Of a stretch of 64,000 bases of DNA, positions 60,477 through 64,000 are shown piece by piece. The translations under genes were made by a program, and so were the position numbers. The notes below the pieces were generated by a model. That model searched no databases and was not told the origin of the DNA. It saw only the letters and a list, made by a program, of their open reading frames with translations. The stretch comes from Gymnothorax reevesii (lineage: Eukaryota; Chordata; Actinopteri; Anguilliformes; Muraenidae). Numbering within the stretch: the first letter of the stretch is position 1; each line of letters opens with the position of its first letter. The stretch lies in the NCBI GenBank assembly GCA_029721435.1, contig CM056582.1, positions 38,646,611 to 38,710,610 of the forward strand, in the 5' to 3' direction.

Positions 60477-60765
60477 TGTCAGCTATATTTATTTTGTTCA
60501 TTTGGCACCCTCTGGTATTGCGTCTGTAAAACATAATCTGATGTAATATCTCACTATGTAAAGGACTAGTGCTTTCTAGAAGCTTCTGGCACCTTCCTGC
60601 CTGGAGGGGTTGGGATTTCCCAGGAATTCTGTGGATCTTTCCTGAATGTTGTTGGTCTATATAAATGCTGTGATTTTAGTCAAAGAGCGGAGCACAGCAG
60701 AGCAGAAGCAGAGTTTTTGTTTTGGCAACAGAGTTAATTAGTGGCATTAGAGTGTTATTCGAGAA
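60477..60765 (+). repeat. 3' LTR, truncated
   Basis: It begins TGTCAGCTATATTTATTTTG and has TATATAAA at 60658-60665. Similarity to the 5' LTR stops near GTTATTCGAGAA, so about 90 bases of the 3' end are missing. Small indels between the LTRs (for example near 60540) show age. Confidence 0.8.
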
Positions 60766-61142
60766 ACGAGTAAGCCTCGTACATAGTTCACCAGATGGGC
60801 ATTCCAGATTCGGGTGGTATTGGAGATTCCAAATTTATATATTTATAAAAAAACAAATACATTTCCTCATTGGCTGTGTCCTGTCTTTCATTCTGTGAGA
60901 AGGTGGGACTTCCCCCCTCAATGAGGTATGTATTGGATATTAACAAATACAAGTGTAGACGGAGGATCAAGCTGGGATGCAGCAAAAAGCTGAGAAATTG
61001 AGGCTCATCCTGTACTTCAACGAACTTGGGACACCTGAAATTTGACAATTTGTTTTCCACGTCCTCAGGATGAATGGGGCGTTGACGCCCCAGAATGTTT
61101 GCCCAGCTGGAGTTAAGGGAAGCAGAATGTGTTAATAACATA
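60766..61142. other. Unassigned intergenic sequence
   Basis: Nothing recognised; a short run of A near 60845-60852. Confidence 0.3.
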
Positions 61143-61519
61143 CAGTGCCCTCCATAATTATTGGCAGCCCTGGTTAAGATGTGTTCTTTATCTTCAAATA
61201 AATTCGGTTTTTTTCTAAACAATATAGAATCACAATGAAAAAAAGAGGAAAATCCAACCTGTAATTCAAATGCATTTATTCAGTGGGAAAAATCCCACAT
61301 TAAGAAATAATTATTTTACATCAAATCATGTGTGCCACAATTATTAGCACCCCTGATGTTAATACTTTGTACAACCCCCTTTTGCCAACGAAACGGCACC
61401 TAATCTTCTCCTATAATGTTTCATAAGATGGGAGAATACAGAAAGAGGGATCTTCAACTATTCCTCTTTGCACAATCTCTCTAAATCATCCAGCGACCTG
61501 GGTCGCCTCCTCTGCTCTT

Positions 61520-62546
61520 GTTATGATTCTGCCCTGTGTGCTTGTTTGTGCTTGTGCGTTTTTCCCCGTGTCTCTCTTGGTTTGTGTTTCAGCTCCATTC
61601 CCGCGGCCTGACCATCTATTCCCCCTCGTCTTGTTCCTGTGATGTCGTGTGACAGCCTGCATGCCTGAGTCTCGTTCTCCAATCACGTTTCCTCTTTCGG
61701 TTTCTGCTTTGGCATTTCATTCATTGCTTCCACCTGTGCTTAATTCTGGATCTCGCAAAACTCTGAGTGAATGTGTTCTCTGAACTTTGAGTGAATGCTT
61801 TCCCTGATAGGGCCATTACTAACCGTACTAACCAGCACTTAAGGGTGTGTAAATATTTCATCACATAGTTACGAACCTAATTAACTAATTCGCGAGTGTG
61901 TGCGTTTCTGGCTTTAAGTAAATTCTGCCTAACGCTTTCCCTGATTAACTGTGTTTCAAGCTATGCTTTTCTTTGCTGTTCTTGTGGTTCTTTTGACTTG
62001 TCACATTTAGATTACCTTAATCTAAACTGTCTAGTTTGATTGATCGTCTTGGCGTCTGGTCTCGAGTCATTATTGTTACCCGGTCCTCATGAATTTGTTT
62101 ATTAATCCCAGGTGTTTCTGTTTCACCTTGAGGATGCCTGCCTTTCCCCGCCTCCACCCTAGTGTATTTATTCTTGGAAGAGGGTAGAGATGTCAGAGCG
62201 GACTTCGCTTCGCGCTTCAGACTTGCACGTGTTACCTGAACCTGAGTGACATTGAGAATCTCTGTTCCCGAGCACCCCAAGCATTTCTGTTGTTTTTCAA
62301 GCACCGTGTTCTCCTTGTCTTAGTCCGTCATTTTCGTCAGCTTGTTTTATTTATTTCGAGCCACTCATTGTGGGTGTATTTCATTTTTTCCTTGCCCTTG
62401 GCAGAGTACCTAACTTCTCCTGGTTCAGTGCATGTGCAAGATGTTTCCTTTTGACCTGTGTGCCGCGTTTTCCCGTGTCTGGGTTCCCAAATAAACCTCC
62501 TGATCCCACACCTGGTGTCCACCTGACCCATTCCTTAACCGCACTC
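61520..62546. mobile_element. LTR-like insertion (about 1.03 kb) in the Tc1 transposase
   Basis: The Tc1 protein stops matching at 61519 and resumes at about 62551. The inserted piece starts TGTTATGATTCTG and ends CCTTAACCGCA (TG...CA). AATAAA at 62492-62497, about 50 bases before the end, fits an R/U5 boundary. Flanks CTCT are similar but a clear target duplication was not established. Probably a solo LTR of unknown family. Confidence 0.45.
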
Positions 62547-63174
62547 TCCTCTTCAGCTCACTCCACAGGTTTTAGATGGGGTTGAGGTCTGAGGACTGAG
62601 ATGGACATGGGAGGAGCTTGATTCTGTGTCTGGTGAACCATTTCTGTGTAGATTTCGCCACATGTTTAGGGTCATCATTTTGCTGAAAGACCCAGTGACG
62701 ACCCATCTTCAGCTTTCGGGCAGAGGCCACCAGATTTTGATTTAAAATGTCCTGGTATTTCAAAGCGTTCATGATGCCATGCACCCTAACAAAGTTCTCA
62801 GGGCCACTGGAAGAAAAACAGGCCCACAGCATCACCCATCCTCCCCGATACCTCACAGTGGGCATGAGGTGCTTTTCTGCATACTCATCTCTTGTGTTTC
62901 GCCAGACCCACTTCGAGTGTTTGTTGCCAAAAAGGTCTTTCTTGCTCTCATCTAACCAAAGCACACGGTCCCAGTTGAAGTCCCAGTACTGCTTAGTAAA
63001 CTACAGACGTTTGCGTTTATGATTGTGAGTGAGAAAATGTTTTTTCCATGCATGCCTCCCAAACAGCTTGTTGGCATGTAGATAGCGCCTGATGGTTGTT
63101 TTGGAGACTTTGTGACCCCAAGATGCTACCATTTGTTGCAATTCTTTAACAGTGAGCTTTGGAGAACTTTTTAT

Positions 63175-63400
63175 TAGTCCCCTACCGGACACGGAGGGGA
63201 CTATAGGATTGCACTCCGTCCATCCGTCAGTCCATCCGCCTTCATTCGTGTCCGCTCCATTACTTCAATACCGTATGACCCAGGAACATCAAAGTTGGTG
63301 TGCGGATGCATCTTGGGGAGAGGGTGTATCATGTACCCTATTCAGGTCACTTTGACCTACATTTTAGGAAATATAATATGCATACACCGGTAGGGGACTA
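63175..63400. mobile_element. MITE with TAGTCCCCTACCGG termini
   Basis: Perfect 14-base inverted termini TAGTCCCCTACCGG and CCGGTAGGGGACTA. A nearby inverted partial copy GGAGGGGACTA (63193-63203) makes a 5' hairpin, and CCGTCCATCCGTCAGTCCAT follows, as in the element at 3652-4153. Inserted in a Tc1 transposase. Confidence 0.75.
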
Positions 63401-64000
63401 GTATTGTGCAGCAATACGAAATTCACTGAGAGGCGGTGCATTTGTTTCTCTTACCTCTTTCTCCTCACTGTGCGTGGTGGCAAAATAACCTTGCGTCCTT
63501 GTCCAGGCTTGTTTACGACTGTTCTAGTTGTTTTAAACTTCTTAATGACTCCTCTGACAGTAGATATGGGCAGGTGCAGGCGAGTGGCTATTTTCTTATA
63601 GCTATTGCCTGACTTGTGAAGGTCGACACACATCTACCTTACTTAAATGGTTTGTTCCTTTGTCTTTCCCATGTTGAAGAGTGGATAAGAGAAATGGCCT
63701 CTGTCCCACGTGATATTTATACCCCAGGGAAACAGGAAGTGATGAATTACTTATTACTTATATCTGTTCCGAGATACTCTGATCAACTTTGTAAACTACT
63801 GTAGAATTGACAGAAATACTTCAGTCACATTTATTGCCTAGGAAATTTTACAGGCGCCAATAATTGTGGAGCAGGTGATTTTATGAAAAATAATTATTTC
63901 TTAGTCAGGGATATTTTTTTTTCCTTCAACTTGAGTTGAAGGTTACATTTTTCTACATTTTTCAGTGTGAGAGTATGCTTCTGCAATAAAAATTGAATTT

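Larger units (their letters stand above)
54655..60765 (+). mobile_element. Gmr1-like Ty3/gypsy LTR retrotransposon, 6.1 kb
   Basis: Order seen: LTR, tRNA primer site, gag with SCAN-like region and zinc knuckle, protease, integrase, reverse transcriptase, RNase H, polypurine tract, LTR. Integrase lies before reverse transcriptase, the reverse of ordinary Ty3/gypsy elements; this order defines the Gmr1-like group described from fish and other deuterostomes. No envelope gene. Several stops and frameshifts, a truncated 3' LTR and a hAT MITE in the RT show it is inactive. Confidence 0.88.
61359..63672 (-). pseudogene. Tc1-like transposase, interrupted twice
   Basis: Starts at the ATG at 63672 (MGKTKEQTI then a stop), continues with the DNA-binding part SGNSYKKIATRLHLPISTVR and a GRKVILPPRTVRRKR hook (63633-63451). 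After the MITE it resumes as SSPKLTVKELQQMVASWGHK (63175-63100), then the catalytic domain with VMLWACFSSSGPENFV and QQNDDPKHVAKSTQKWF (62700-62650), where the usual catalytic Asp of QQDNDPKH is replaced by Asn. SSDLNPI follows, then the LTR-like insert, and the C-terminal part RSLDDLERLCKEE and RRRLGAVSLAKGGCTKY (61500-61362) with stop TAA. Confidence 0.85.
61143..64000 (-). mobile_element. Tc1-like transposon, runs off the window, carries two insertions
   Basis: After TA (61141-61142) the left terminus reads CAGTGCCCTCCATAATTATT. Near the right edge, CCAATAATTGTGGAGCAGG (63857) and AAAATAATTATTTCTTA are its inverted counterpart, but the terminus lies beyond the window. A single transposase gene on the minus strand is broken by an LTR-like insert (61520-62546) and a MITE (63175-63400). 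Confidence 0.85.

Overview
The window looks like a piece of a vertebrate genome, most likely a ray-finned fish. The evidence is the mix of transposable elements (L1/Tx1-type, CR1 and L2 LINEs, a Gmr1-like Ty3/gypsy element, several hAT elements, at least three Tc1-like elements, many MITEs), short exons with GT/AG introns, and AT-rich introns. There are no operons and no prokaryotic features. The species cannot be fixed from the sequence.

The only host gene I can support is the 3' part of a calmodulin-like gene on the + strand. It has a 136-nt internal exon at 22165-22300 and a terminal coding exon of 29 nt at 49113-49141. Exon lengths, splice phase and all visible EF-hand ligands match the vertebrate calmodulin genes, but five residues differ from the invariant vertebrate protein. 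The intron between the two exons is about 26.8 kb and consists largely of transposons. Exons encoding the N-lobe were not found, so the gene probably begins upstream of the window.

Layout. 1-7.0 kb: a foldback-type repeat split by a nearly complete, inactive 6-kb L1/Tx1 LINE with a visible target-site duplication; the LINE itself carries a MITE. 7.0-16.2 kb: mostly unassigned sequence with one hairpin MITE. 16.3-22.07 kb: a long CR1 LINE (ORF1 with an SGNH esterase domain, ORF2) whose endonuclease is split by a 1.95-kb TTAA-flanked insertion. 22.17 kb: calmodulin exon. 22.4-49.1 kb (intron): L2 fragment (-), Tc1 fragment, TTF-zinc-finger hAT fragment (-), second CR1, L2/Maui-like LINE split by an LTR-like insert, an 8.75-kb terminal-inverted-repeat element of unassigned superfamily, a 4.28-kb hAT-like element with very long inverted arms, and a 1.55-kb Tc1-like element. 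49.1-50.0 kb: last exon and 3'UTR with a 56-bp minisatellite. 50.07-52.7 kb: two hAT elements. 54.66-60.77 kb: Gmr1-like LTR retrotransposon with integrase upstream of reverse transcriptase, split by a 575-bp hAT MITE. 61.14 kb to the end: a Tc1-like element carrying two further insertions.

No mobile-element gene here appears intact. The most unusual items are the divergent calmodulin-like gene with its transposon-filled intron, the two large structured DNA elements that nearly abut at 40.42 kb, and the Gmr1-like element with its Ty1/copia-like pol order and a gag stop codon that lies in frame with pol.
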